Of a stretch of DNA of 64,000 nucleotides, positions 27,098-34,871 are shown piece after piece (the first letter of the stretch is position 1; each line of letters begins with the position of its first letter). A model generated the notes under the pieces. That model did not search any database and was not told where the DNA came from. It worked only from the letters and a program-made list of their open reading frames with translations. The DNA is from CBDCYN01 sp965224205 (lineage in GTDB: Bacteria > Planctomycetota > Phycisphaerae > Phycisphaerales > Phycisphaeraceae). Location of the stretch: contig CBDCYN010000029.1 of the NCBI GenBank assembly GCA_965224205.1, forward strand, positions 186,001 through 250,000. Reading direction: 5' to 3'. Both the position numbers and the translations under genes were made by a program.

Positions 27098-28245
27098 TAC
27101 CTCACGCGGCTAAGATTGTCCGATTGTTGAAGTGTTGGAAGTTGCGGGTGATGAGGGTTTGGACGTTGGGTTTGTCGTCGGTGGCCAGCTTGGCGATGCC
27201 GTCGTGGATGGCTTGCTGAAATCGATCGAACGTTTCGTAGTACCGGCCGTTGAGGCAGCGTTTCTTGAGCAGGCCCCAGATCCGTTCGATCAGGTTCAGG
27301 TGCGGCGAGTAGGACGGCAGGAACATCAACTCGATGCCCAACCCCACGGCCCGATCTTGGACCAACCGGCAGCGTTGATACCGCGCGTTGTCCAGCACCA
27401 GGGTGATCGCTTGGCCGGGGTAACGCCCCGCGAGCGTCTCGAGTAATTCGCAGACCGTTTGGGCCGTGATGTACGTCGTGTTCGTGACGGTCACCAACTC
27501 TCGGGTCACGAAATCCAACGCCCCCAACACGTTCAGCCGGCGGCGGCCGGTGGGCGTGCGGATGAACAGCCTCACCACGCACCACACGTAGCACAGAAAC
27601 GCGCCATGGACGAAGTGGCAGGCGTCTACAAAAAAACCCTGCGATCACCCCGTTCGGCTTCGTCCAAAGCCGGATCGAGGGTCTGTTCAAGGAATTCACG
27701 CTGCTGTTGATGCTTGGCCTGATCAAGCTTGCCCGGCACACCCCCGAGCTTGCGACGACGCAGACCCAGCCGTTTCAAAAAAGCTCGCACTTGCGTCGGG
27801 CCGCGACGCAGACCGGTGAGTTGCGTGATCTGATGGCTCGCCTCGTGGATCGTCGACGGCGGGTGTTGTTCCAAAGACGCCTTGACCTTCGGGCCGTGCG
27901 CGTTCAATTGACTGGGCTGACCCCGGTAGCCGTTTTGCCTCAACGCCTCGATCCCACCGTCGAGGTACGTATTCAAATAACGCTGCACCGTCCGGCTGCT
28001 GACCCCTGCCAAGGCCGCGATCTGCCGATGTGCCAACCCATGGCTCTTGAGCCAAACCACCTGCAACTTCCGCCGCACCCGCGGATCTGGATCGCTAAAA
28101 CGCCCCCGATCCAACGCCGCCACCGCATCGTCCGTCAATGTGATCTGAAGCATCCATGCCTCCTGTGTCCAGTGACTTCGTAGTAAAATCAAACCGCTAA
28201 CGTCAGCCTATTCTACCGATCAGACAAACTCACCCGAGGAAGGTA
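27098..28245 (-). mobile_element. IS630-family element A, copy 2
   Basis: 1,148 bp, the same length as copy 1 and with identical predicted proteins, in the opposite orientation. It lies in the left arm of the IS66 element, flanked by TA (27096-27097 and 28246-28247). Apparent identity suggests recent movement. Confidence 0.93.
27102..28153 (-). CDS. IS630-family transposase made by -1 frameshift (copy 2)
   Basis: Same protein as in copy 1: OrfA 27626-28153 and the catalytic part ending at 27102, joined by a -1 shift at the T7 run (A7 on the plus strand, 27630-27636). No difference in amino acids from copy 1 was found in either half. Confidence 0.88.
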
Positions 28246-28453
28246 TATATCGATGGCCGATTATAGACCGCGATCAGCAGATCAGAATTTCAAAATCCAA
28301 CGCCCTCCCGTGCCTGGCTAGACGCTAAACAGATACGCACACTTTTTACTTCCAAATGAGATCGCCCTGCGCCGCCACCGAAGCTACAGTGGAAGCTTTA
28401 CATTGCACATGATCACAATAGGATAGAGATGTAGCGACAGATGTAACGACGCA

Positions 28454-28540
28454 GGAGAGGTGTCCGAGTGGCTGAAGGAACGCGACTGGAAATCGCGTGT
28501 ACGGGCAACCGTACCGTGGGTTCGAATCCCACCCTCTCCG
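28454..28540 (+). tRNA. tRNA-Ser (anticodon GGA)
   Basis: An 87-base class II tRNA. The acceptor stem is GGAGAGG / CCTCTCC with discriminator G. The anticodon stem is CGCGA / TCGCG with loop CTGGAAA (anticodon GGA at 28488-28490). There is a long variable arm (GTACGGGCAACCGTAC) and a T-arm with GTTCGAATC. CCA is not encoded. It sits between the IS66 element and the serine-recombinase module. Confidence 0.97.
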
Positions 28541-28753
28541 TTTGCACAGATTGATCTTCGGTGCCAGCAGAGACGTTGTGCCGAAAAGCGTCGAAATCCC
28601 CGTAATCACCGGGGATTTTCGCGTTTTGGAGAGTGTCTCTGTTGCAAGAGGGATACGAATTTGACGGCGGACTTGGGCTGAATGTGCGAAACGTCTCTTT
28701 CGCGTTTTTCGGCGGTGCGCTTTCGGTGGATCCATTCCGTGCACGAGACGATT

Positions 28754-30538
28754 TTAGCTTGACTTTGCCGGGGAATGACGGCTTGAATCGATATGTGCCA
28801 GCCCGAGGAAGTGGGCTTGGTGTTGCCAGTCCAGGTTTCTTACCGCGGCGAGCAGATTCAACATTGTGACGGATGGTGGTAGATGGCCGGTTAAAGCCCG
28901 TCTGAGGATGTCTGGGGCGAGGTTGATTAGAGGCAGGTACTTACGGATCTGACTTTCGGAACGTCCGATCTGACTCGCCAGTTGAGCCATGGTTAGATTG
29001 CCTTGCGTGAGCAACTCGCGCCAACGGTACGCGTTGCCGATTGCCAGGACGATATGGTCCTTGGGTTCTGGATTGGCGGGCATAAATAGGTCTTGGCCGT
29101 CGGGGGATAGGAGCAAACGTTTGCCGTCAAGGCGTTTGATTTGAAGGGCGAGGGTCAGGGTGACCTTTCTTCGGTGGTGTTGGATCTCGGGTTGATAGAG
29201 GCAGGTTGAGGTGTTGTCGGGTTGGGCTGGCTCTTGATCCGTGGCGTCAGGTTTGGGCCAGTCGTGATCTTGGTAGGCTTGGATCTGATCCTTGCTGAGT
29301 TCGATGGTGAGTTGGTCGGGGGCGAGTATGACTCGGTCGATGATCTCGCGTAGCCAGTGGTCTTGGGTTTGAGGATCGCGGGATCGCAGGTGTTCGAGTG
29401 AATCACCTTTGAGATAGTCGAGCACCAAGGCTCGGATGAGGTCGTCAAGATGGTGGGCGTTGATCGTTTTGATCGGGCAATGCTTGTAGCCCAGCTGCAG
29501 CGCCTTTTGGCTTACGTAGTAGCGGACGAGTCGTTTTTCACCTTTCCTGGAAGCGGGTCGGTGGACGGCACCTGGGCTCATGGCGAAGTCTTCGTAGGTT
29601 CGGAGTTTGCCTTTGAGCAGATGGGGGTGGGTCCAGCGGTGACGCGTCTGGCGTTGTTGCTTGTCGATGGTCTGCTGAACTTGACTCCATAACTTCCGGG
29701 TGATGATCGGTGCGTGTTGGCCTTTCCAGGTTGTGTCTTTGTGGACGATCCTGCCGATGTAGAGCGGGTTGGTGAGGATGCGGTGGAGGTACTTGGGCGT
29801 GAGTCTACGACCGCCGTGATCATTACCCTTGCGGCTTTGCCATCGCTTGGTCGTGTGGCCTTGTTCGTTGAGTTCTTCAGTGAGTTCGATCAGTGAGGGG
29901 TTGTGTAGGTAACCTTCGTAGATTTTCCATATCAGGTTGGCTTCGTCGGGGATGATGTGCAACTGGCGGTCTTCGAGTCGGTATCCCAGTGGCGGTTGGC
30001 CGCCGACCCACAGGCCCTTCTTCTTTGTGGCGGCGAGTTTGTCTCGGATGCGTTCGCCGGTGACCTCGCGTTCGAACTGGGCGAAGCTCAGCAGCATGTT
30101 CAGCGTCAGCCGGCCCATGGAGGTGGTGGTGTTGAACTGCTGGGTGACGGAGACGAACGAGACCTTATATTCGTCGAAGATCTGCATCATATGGGCGAAG
30201 TCGTGCAGTGATCGCGATAGGCGATCAACTTTGTAGACCACCACGACGTCCACCCCCCCGGAATGGCCGTGCTCGATATCGGTCAGTAGCTGCTTGAGTG
30301 CCGGGCGGTCCATGTTGCCGCCGGTGAAGCCGCCGTCGTCGTATTGTTTGTCGATGACCTGCCAACCCTCGTGTTTCTGGCTCTTGATGTAGTCGATGCC
30401 GGCTTGGCGTTGGGCGTCGAGCGAGTTGAACGCTTGCTCCAATCCTTCTTCATTGGACTTACGGGTGTAGATCGCACAGAGCTTGACATCGGAGTGTTTC
30501 CGGGGGTTCCGGGAATTGCGAGGCTTCCGGGGGGTCAT
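28754..30538 (-). CDS. Large serine recombinase
   Basis: 594 aa. The N-terminal resolvase domain has the catalytic Ser at residue 28 (IYTRKSNEEG) and later VVVYKVDRLSRS, with the conserved Arg residues. The recombinase domain (QPPLGYRLEDRQL, YLHRILTNPLYIGRIVHK) follows, and then an extended C-terminal region without the usual cysteine zinc ribbon. A helix-turn-helix-like stretch (MAQLASQIGRSESQIRKYL) lies near the C-terminus. It should integrate or excise a mobile element by cutting att sites with a two-base overhang. The DUF2924 gene overlaps its start by 4 bases. The matching att sites could not be found by eye. Confidence 0.9.
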   Translation of the reverse strand: MTPRKPRNSRNPRKHSDVKLCAIYTRKSNEEGLEQAFNSLDAQRQAGIDYIKSQKHEGWQVIDKQYDDGGFTGGNMDRPALKQLLTDIEHGHSGGVDVVVVYKVDRLSRSLHDFAHMMQIFDEYKVSFVSVTQQFNTTTSMGRLTLNMLLSFAQFEREVTGERIRDKLAATKKKGLWVGGQPPLGYRLEDRQLHIIPDEANLIWKIYEGYLHNPSLIELTEELNEQGHTTKRWQSRKGNDHGGRRLTPKYLHRILTNPLYIGRIVHKDTTWKGQHAPIITRKLWSQVQQTIDKQQRQTRHRWTHPHLLKGKLRTYEDFAMSPGAVHRPASRKGEKRLVRYYVSQKALQLGYKHCPIKTINAHHLDDLIRALVLDYLKGDSLEHLRSRDPQTQDHWLREIIDRVILAPDQLTIELSKDQIQAYQDHDWPKPDATDQEPAQPDNTSTCLYQPEIQHHRRKVTLTLALQIKRLDGKRLLLSPDGQDLFMPANPEPKDHIVLAIGNAYRWRELLTQGNLTMAQLASQIGRSESQIRKYLPLINLAPDILRRALTGHLPPSVTMLNLLAAVRNLDWQHQAHFLGLAHIDSSRHSPAKSS

Positions 30539-31071
30539 CGGATCGACCTCACGCGGTGTAGCCCGAAGAACCGTGGGCCGGACCAGTGGGTGCCGGTGAT
30601 CTGTTGAGCGATCTGGGTCAGGCTGCGGTATTCCTGGTCACCCAACCGGTACCGCTTACGCCCGTTTCGGTCCTGTACCACCTGAACCTCGTAGGTTTTG
30701 CCCCGCCAGGTGCGTACAAGCTTGGTGCCGGTGCGCAGCTGTGGTTTGGCCCAACGACTCTTCTTGCGAGAGCGGGGTTTGCTTGGATCACTCGACGTGG
30801 CCAAGCTTTGGGGGCGGGGTTTCCGGGGTGTTGGGTTGTTTTGGGCTTGCTTGATCGCGGTGCGGAGCAGCGACTGGGTCTGGGCGTCGAGCCCGCCGTG
30901 GGTTTGTTGCTGGATGTGCCAGGCCAGATCGCGAACCAACAGACTTTTGATTTCCGGGGGTTCCTGTCCACGGGCCTTGCGGCCCGGGTGTTGGCGCCAC
31001 ATCTGCTGTAACTGGGCGATTGGCAGCCCTTTCAGAGCGGCCAGGTCGTGGATATCCAAGGGATCGGCCAT
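30535..31071 (-). CDS. DUF2924 protein
   Basis: 178 aa from the ATG at 31071 (MADPLDIHDLAALKGL). The C-terminal part is the DUF2924 signature: GTKLVRTWRGKTYEVQVV, YRSLTQIAQQITGTHWSG, PRFFGL. DUF2924 proteins are nearly always found next to large serine recombinases in phage-like elements; their biochemical role is not known. The stop overlaps the recombinase start (ATGA), so the two are translated together. The first codons sit on a partial copy of the dispersed palindromic repeat; the frame is open further upstream to a TTG at 31122. Confidence 0.82.
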   Translation of the reverse strand: MADPLDIHDLAALKGLPIAQLQQMWRQHPGRKARGQEPPEIKSLLVRDLAWHIQQQTHGGLDAQTQSLLRTAIKQAQNNPTPRKPRPQSLATSSDPSKPRSRKKSRWAKPQLRTGTKLVRTWRGKTYEVQVVQDRNGRKRYRLGDQEYRSLTQIAQQITGTHWSGPRFFGLHRVRSIR

Positions 31072-31073
31072 CC

Positions 31074-31100
31074 CTTGTATACACGCATCATTTCGCCGGA
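31074..31100 (-). repeat. Partial dispersed palindromic repeat, copy 6
   Basis: Only the right half matches (GATGCGTGTATACA on the minus strand). As at copy 5, it ends within a few bases of a start codon, here that of the DUF2924 gene. The left half has decayed or was never present. Confidence 0.4.
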
Positions 31101-32270
31101 AGATCAAGTCGGATTCCGGCAAAATCGGCAGATTTTTATAGGGATTTCAAGAGTTGGCGGCGCGGCTCATGCGTCGGCTCAATCCGAGGCGCGCTCCAAT
31201 TGGTTACGGCCGTTGATAAGGACGTCGGATCCCGTCTATCCGACACAAGTGTCACCCCCATGACGGTGGTTTGGCGCAGCCCATTGGATAATTGTCTTGC
31301 CGCATCTGCTCGTTAAACGTTGACGATGGTATCCGTCCTTCGAGTTTCCATCGGTGATACGCTTCCCGCATACTCTGACCGACCTTGAGCTCTCCAAGAA
31401 GAGGAAGGAATCTGTCATCCATGGGCGGCGGTGGGCCCGGCACGATCCCGAGATACTCCCCGAAGACCTTCTCGAGCACGAAGTCTTCTTCACGCATTCG
31501 CCCGAAAAAGTAGTCGGCAAAGCTCATGTCGTCATAGGTGGGTTTGTCGTTGGGCAGGATCGTGAAGCAACCGCTTCGTTCCTTAAGCTGGCCCGGTGGA
31601 TAAGGTTCTTGCTGGTACTGGGCCATAAACTGGACCGCGCCCATGCGGCGCATGGCGTCTCGGAGTTGCTGGCAGTTCTCACGGTGAAGTTGAAGCGGCT
31701 GGCCTTTGTGGCGGATGATCCGATTGCCGTAGAGCGGCGGGTATCGCTCGTCTTCCATAGCGATTGCCGGGAGGTTGAGGTGTTCCCATCCGTCTTGCTT
31801 CAATAGATGGCCCGTGAGGTCTTCGACGTGGAGCCGCTGCATCACCACGATGATCGAGCCCTTGGCCTTGTCGTTGAGACGCTGATAGACGTTTTGGTCG
31901 TACCACTTGTTGACTCGCTCTCGCTGTTGGTCGTTGTCGGCATCGCTGGCGGACAGCGGGTCGTCGATGATGATCAGGTCGGCTCCTCGGCCGGTGATCC
32001 CTCCGCCGGCAGAAGCCGTGTACCCACTGCGATACCCGCCATGGGGCAGCCGCAGGTCACGGCCGCTCTCGATGACACGAACATGAGGGAACACCGCCCG
32101 ATACCGGCGGTGGGTCATCAGCGACCTGCACAGCACGTGGTGGTCCTCAGCCAATCCGCGGTGGCCGCTGACGCACATGATCTTTGTTTCGGGAGCGTTG
32201 CCCAGCACCCATGCGGGGAAGGCGATCGAGGCACACAGCGACTTCAAATACCTTGGCGGCATGTTGATGA

Positions 32271-33541
32271 ACTGTATTAGTTAAGACTTCATCTGACGCT
32301 TCCGTTAATCTTTGTTTCTCACAGAAGGAGACCGTCAGATGACCACCGACCAGAAGATCATTGCCAACAAAGTGGGGTTGCTCAAGCTGGCCCAGGCGCT
32401 GGGCAGCGTGTCGCGGGCGTGCAAGGCCCTGGGGTATTCTCGAGACAGTTTCTACCGGTTCAAGCAGCTCTACGACCAGGGCGGGGAGTTGGCCCTTCAA
32501 GAGATCAGCCGCAAGAAGCCGATCCTGGCCAACCGCGTCGACCCCGAGATCGAGCAAGCCGTGGTCGCGTTCGCGATCGAGCAGCCCGCTTACGGGCAGG
32601 TGCGGGTGTCGAACGAACTCAAGAAGCAAGGCAAGCTCATCTCACCGGGCGGGGTGCGAAGCGTGTGGCTGCGGCATGATCTTGAGACGTTCAAGAAGCG
32701 ACTCAAGGCACTCGAAGCCAAGATGGCTCAGGACCCCGACCACACCGTGCTGACCGAAGCCCAGGTCGTGGCGTTGGAAAAAGCCAAGCAAGACAAGCAG
32801 GCCCACGGTGAAATTGAAACCGAACACCCCGGCTACCTCGGGGCTCAAGACACGTATTACGTGGGCACGATCAAGGGCGTGGGCCGGATCTATCAGCAGA
32901 CGTTTATCGATACGTATACGCGGGTGGCGCACGCAAAGCTCTATGATCGCAAGAACGCCCTCGTGGCCGCGGATCTGCTCAACGACCGGGTGATCCCGTG
33001 GTACGAACAGCACGACGTGGACCTGCTACGCATCCTCACCGACCGCGGCACGGAGTACTGCGGGAATCGTGAGCACCACGAATATCAGCTGTACCTGGCG
33101 ATCGAGGACATCGATCACACCAAGACCAAAGCCCGAAGCCCGCAGACCAACGGGATCTGCGAACGGCTGCACAAGACGATGCAGGACGAGTTTTATAGCA
33201 TCGCGTTCCGCAAGAAGATCTACACGAGCCTCGAAGAACTCCAAGCCGACTTGGATGCGTGGCTGGTGACGTACAATGAACAGCGACCCCACAGCGGCCG
33301 CTACTGTTACGGCAAGACCCCGATGGCGACGTTCAAGGATTCGATCCCGTTAGCCCACGCCAAGCGGCTCGATGGCTCTTCTCTAGAAGGGGTTCGGGTG
33401 AGCGAAGCGAACGAGAGCCGAGCCGAGGATCTGGGCGTCACCCAAGGCGCGATCGAGGCGCGGACGAAAGACACTCGAAGCGGCAGTCTTGCTGTTGCCA
33501 GATAACTCTCGCGTGTCAGATGAAGTGGTGGCTAGTACAGA
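32271..33541 (+). mobile_element. IS481-family element, intact
   Basis: 1,271 bp. The ends share ACTGTATTAG / TCTGTACTAG followed by a second matching block ACTTCATCTGACGC / ACTTCATCTGACAC. It is flanked by the 3-bp direct repeat TGA (32268-32270 and 33542-33544). It splits the terminase gene in the opposite orientation. A relic of the same IS is at 24077-25570. Confidence 0.9.
32339..33505 (+). CDS. IS481-family transposase
   Basis: 388 aa from the ATG at 32339, with AAGGAG 8 bases upstream. An N-terminal helix-turn-helix (ALGSVSRACKALGYSRDSFY) leads to the integrase core with D in GAQDTYYVGTIKG, D in LRILTDRGTEYCG and E in TNGICERLHKTM. The C-terminal tail after HAKRLDGSS is short and not conserved. 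The frame is complete, so this copy may be active. Confidence 0.92.
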   Translation: MTTDQKIIANKVGLLKLAQALGSVSRACKALGYSRDSFYRFKQLYDQGGELALQEISRKKPILANRVDPEIEQAVVAFAIEQPAYGQVRVSNELKKQGKLISPGGVRSVWLRHDLETFKKRLKALEAKMAQDPDHTVLTEAQVVALEKAKQDKQAHGEIETEHPGYLGAQDTYYVGTIKGVGRIYQQTFIDTYTRVAHAKLYDRKNALVAADLLNDRVIPWYEQHDVDLLRILTDRGTEYCGNREHHEYQLYLAIEDIDHTKTKARSPQTNGICERLHKTMQDEFYSIAFRKKIYTSLEELQADLDAWLVTYNEQRPHSGRYCYGKTPMATFKDSIPLAHAKRLDGSSLEGVRVSEANESRAEDLGVTQGAIEARTKDTRSGSLAVAR

Positions 33542-33690
33542 TGATCAACCTTTTGATCTCACCTCGCTGGCACCGCATCAGGGTATCGCCGAGCACCTCG
33601 AGGTATGCCCCGTGCCGATACGTTTCATTCGGGTATAGCGCACCAAACGCCATCCGGATAAAGCTGGTGAAATGGCTGCGGTACATCTGC

Positions 33691-34095
33691 TTAATCGCCT
33701 GTGCGGTCACGTCCATGTGAGTCGACTCCTTGTGAATGCTTCCTCTGATCCAACAACGCCTCGAAGGCTTCGAGGTCGCCGGACTCAACCTCGATGTCAT
33801 CGAACCCGCCATCCCTCATGAACCCGATCGCCAGCTTCTGGGCGCGGTGATCACCCTTCATCGCCGCGTTGATCACGCCCTTGACGATGATCTCCCGTTT
33901 CGTGAGGGTGTGGAGCTGACCGTCTTCTTGGATACGCAATGTCCGATTCAATTCCTGATCGAACAGCTTGTCGATGTCTTTGGTCTTTTTGGGTCTGCCC
34001 CGAGGATTACCCGATTGACCGGGCTTGAAGCGGGTATGTTTAGGCGGCTTGCCATACCCGACGTCGTAATTCTTGTCTTCAAAATCATCAGCCAT
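33691..34095 (-). CDS. DUF5681 protein, probable phage packaging gene
   Basis: 134 aa. The N-terminus has the DUF5681 motif VGYGKPPKHTRFKPGQSGNP followed by RGRPKKT. This family is typically encoded just before the large terminase, and its small basic helical form suggests a small-terminase-like DNA-binding role (inference). The start at 34095 has AGGAG 8 bases upstream; it overlaps the methyltransferase tail upstream by 8 bases and the terminase start downstream by 26 bases, a tight phage-like operon. Confidence 0.82.
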   Translation of the reverse strand: MADDFEDKNYDVGYGKPPKHTRFKPGQSGNPRGRPKKTKDIDKLFDQELNRTLRIQEDGQLHTLTKREIIVKGVINAAMKGDHRAQKLAIGFMRDGGFDDIEVESGDLEAFEALLDQRKHSQGVDSHGRDRTGD

Positions 34096-34240
34096 GATCT
34101 TGCTCCTGACTCCTTTGTTCTGTGACCCGGGCGTACGTCTGTCCCGTAGTCTGGTGAATCGCCTCTTGCCCGGTCCACGCCTGCCAACGTTGGACCGCCA
34201 CGTCCACGTAACGCGGTGATAATTCGATCCCGTAACAAAC
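34088..34240 (-). pseudogene. DNA methyltransferase, C-terminal fragment
   Basis: About 50 residues: VCYGIELSPRYVDVAVQRWQ, then GQEAIHQTTGQTYARVTEQR. This is the conserved end of phage-type adenine/cytosine DNA methylases (the GIELSPRYVDV AdoMet-region strand and the following helix). The rest has been replaced by a piece of IS66. In intact prophages a methylase, DUF5681 and terminase often occur in this order. Confidence 0.75.
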
Positions 34241-34695
34241 CCGCTGCGTCTTCGTGATCGACGCGACGCGGGAACGATCAGCGAGCATGGCTTGGCCTGT
34301 GCCCGCGGGCGATTGCGTAAGCGGTTGGACCGCTTGCTGGCTTGGCGTCTATCGCATCGTGGCAACCGAACGTTTCGCAATCACCTGGCTCGCCACGCCG
34401 ATGAGATCCTCACGTTTCTGTATGAACCGGGGATCGAAGCGACCAACTGGCCCGCCGAGCAGGCGATCCGCCCGGCGGTGGTCAACCGCAAGGTCTTCGG
34501 CGGCAACCGTACGGCTGCGGGTGCTCGTGCTCAGGAAATTCTGGGCAGCGTCCTGACGACTTGTGATCAACACGCCCACGACGCGTTGGCTTTTCTGTCC
34601 CACCTCCTGCGTGCTGCCTCCGATCAGCACCCCGATCACCTGAGACGACTCATCTCAACCGCCCAGATTCAACCGGCTAACCGCTAAACAGATAC
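34241..34695 (+). mobile_element. Truncated IS66 end, inverted relative to the full copy
   Basis: Matches the last ~455 bp of the IS66 at 25574-28336, in the opposite orientation, from the codons for RCVFVIDATRE to the right terminal repeat (CGCTAAACAGATAC, ending 34695). It encodes the last 131 residues of TnpC (34292-34687 in frame, including NWPAEQAIRP). The left part is missing and it joins a methyltransferase fragment, so this is a rearrangement scar and not an insertion with target duplication. Confidence 0.88.
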
Positions 34696-34871
34696 CTAAT
34701 ACATTTATGTCAGTCCCATAATGGTTCAACCTCAAGATCTATAGCAGGTATTCGTGATATAGACATGAATGGTGTCCACAGCAGATCACTATGGTGAACT
34801 TCACGCCAGGTGCTAGCTTAGCTTATGCGGACAGTGACGAAAGGTTCATTTTTCTATTAAGAAGGTCAACC

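Larger units (their letters stand above)
25574..28336 (-). mobile_element. IS66-family element (tnpC-only type), split by IS630-A copy 2
   Basis: Both ends carry GTATCTGTTTAGCG as inverted repeats and are flanked by the 8-bp direct repeat GCACACTT (25566-25573 and 28337-28344), the duplication size typical of IS66. Without the IS630-A insertion the element is about 1,613 bp, which fits the minimal ISBst12-like subgroup that has tnpC but no tnpA/tnpB. A truncated inverted copy of its tnpC end lies at 34241-34695. Confidence 0.92.
31252..33716 (-). pseudogene. Phage terminase large subunit, interrupted by IS481
   Basis: The N-terminal piece (33542-33716, MDVTAQAIKQMYRSHFTSF) has AAGGAG upstream; the rest lies at 31252-32267. 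Removing IS481 with one 3-bp TGA restores KRLIINMPPRYLKS, the Walker A-like loop of this terminase type. Downstream, LIIIDDP is the Walker B and SIIVVMQRLHVEDL the coupling motif. After QYQQEPYPPGQ the usual RNase H-like nuclease domain is not recognisable; the last 110 residues are different and may come from a deletion or fusion. It would normally package phage DNA. It is preceded by DUF5681 (26-bp overlap), the usual small-terminase-position neighbour. Confidence 0.88.

Noticed and set aside
27019..27741. A 719-aa open frame joining IS630-A to the IS66 transposase
   Set aside because: The extra N-terminal part is an out-of-frame reading of the inserted IS630-A. The true TnpC starts at 27018.
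28346..28744. A 132-aa minus-strand open frame with GWDSNPRYGCPYTRFPV
   Set aside because: It is the antisense of the tRNA-Ser gene, a well-known source of false proteins.
28454..28753. tRNA-Ser as the attachment site of the recombinase module
   Set aside because: I found no second copy of the tRNA 3' end within the window, and large serine recombinases usually use non-tRNA att sites with very short cores.
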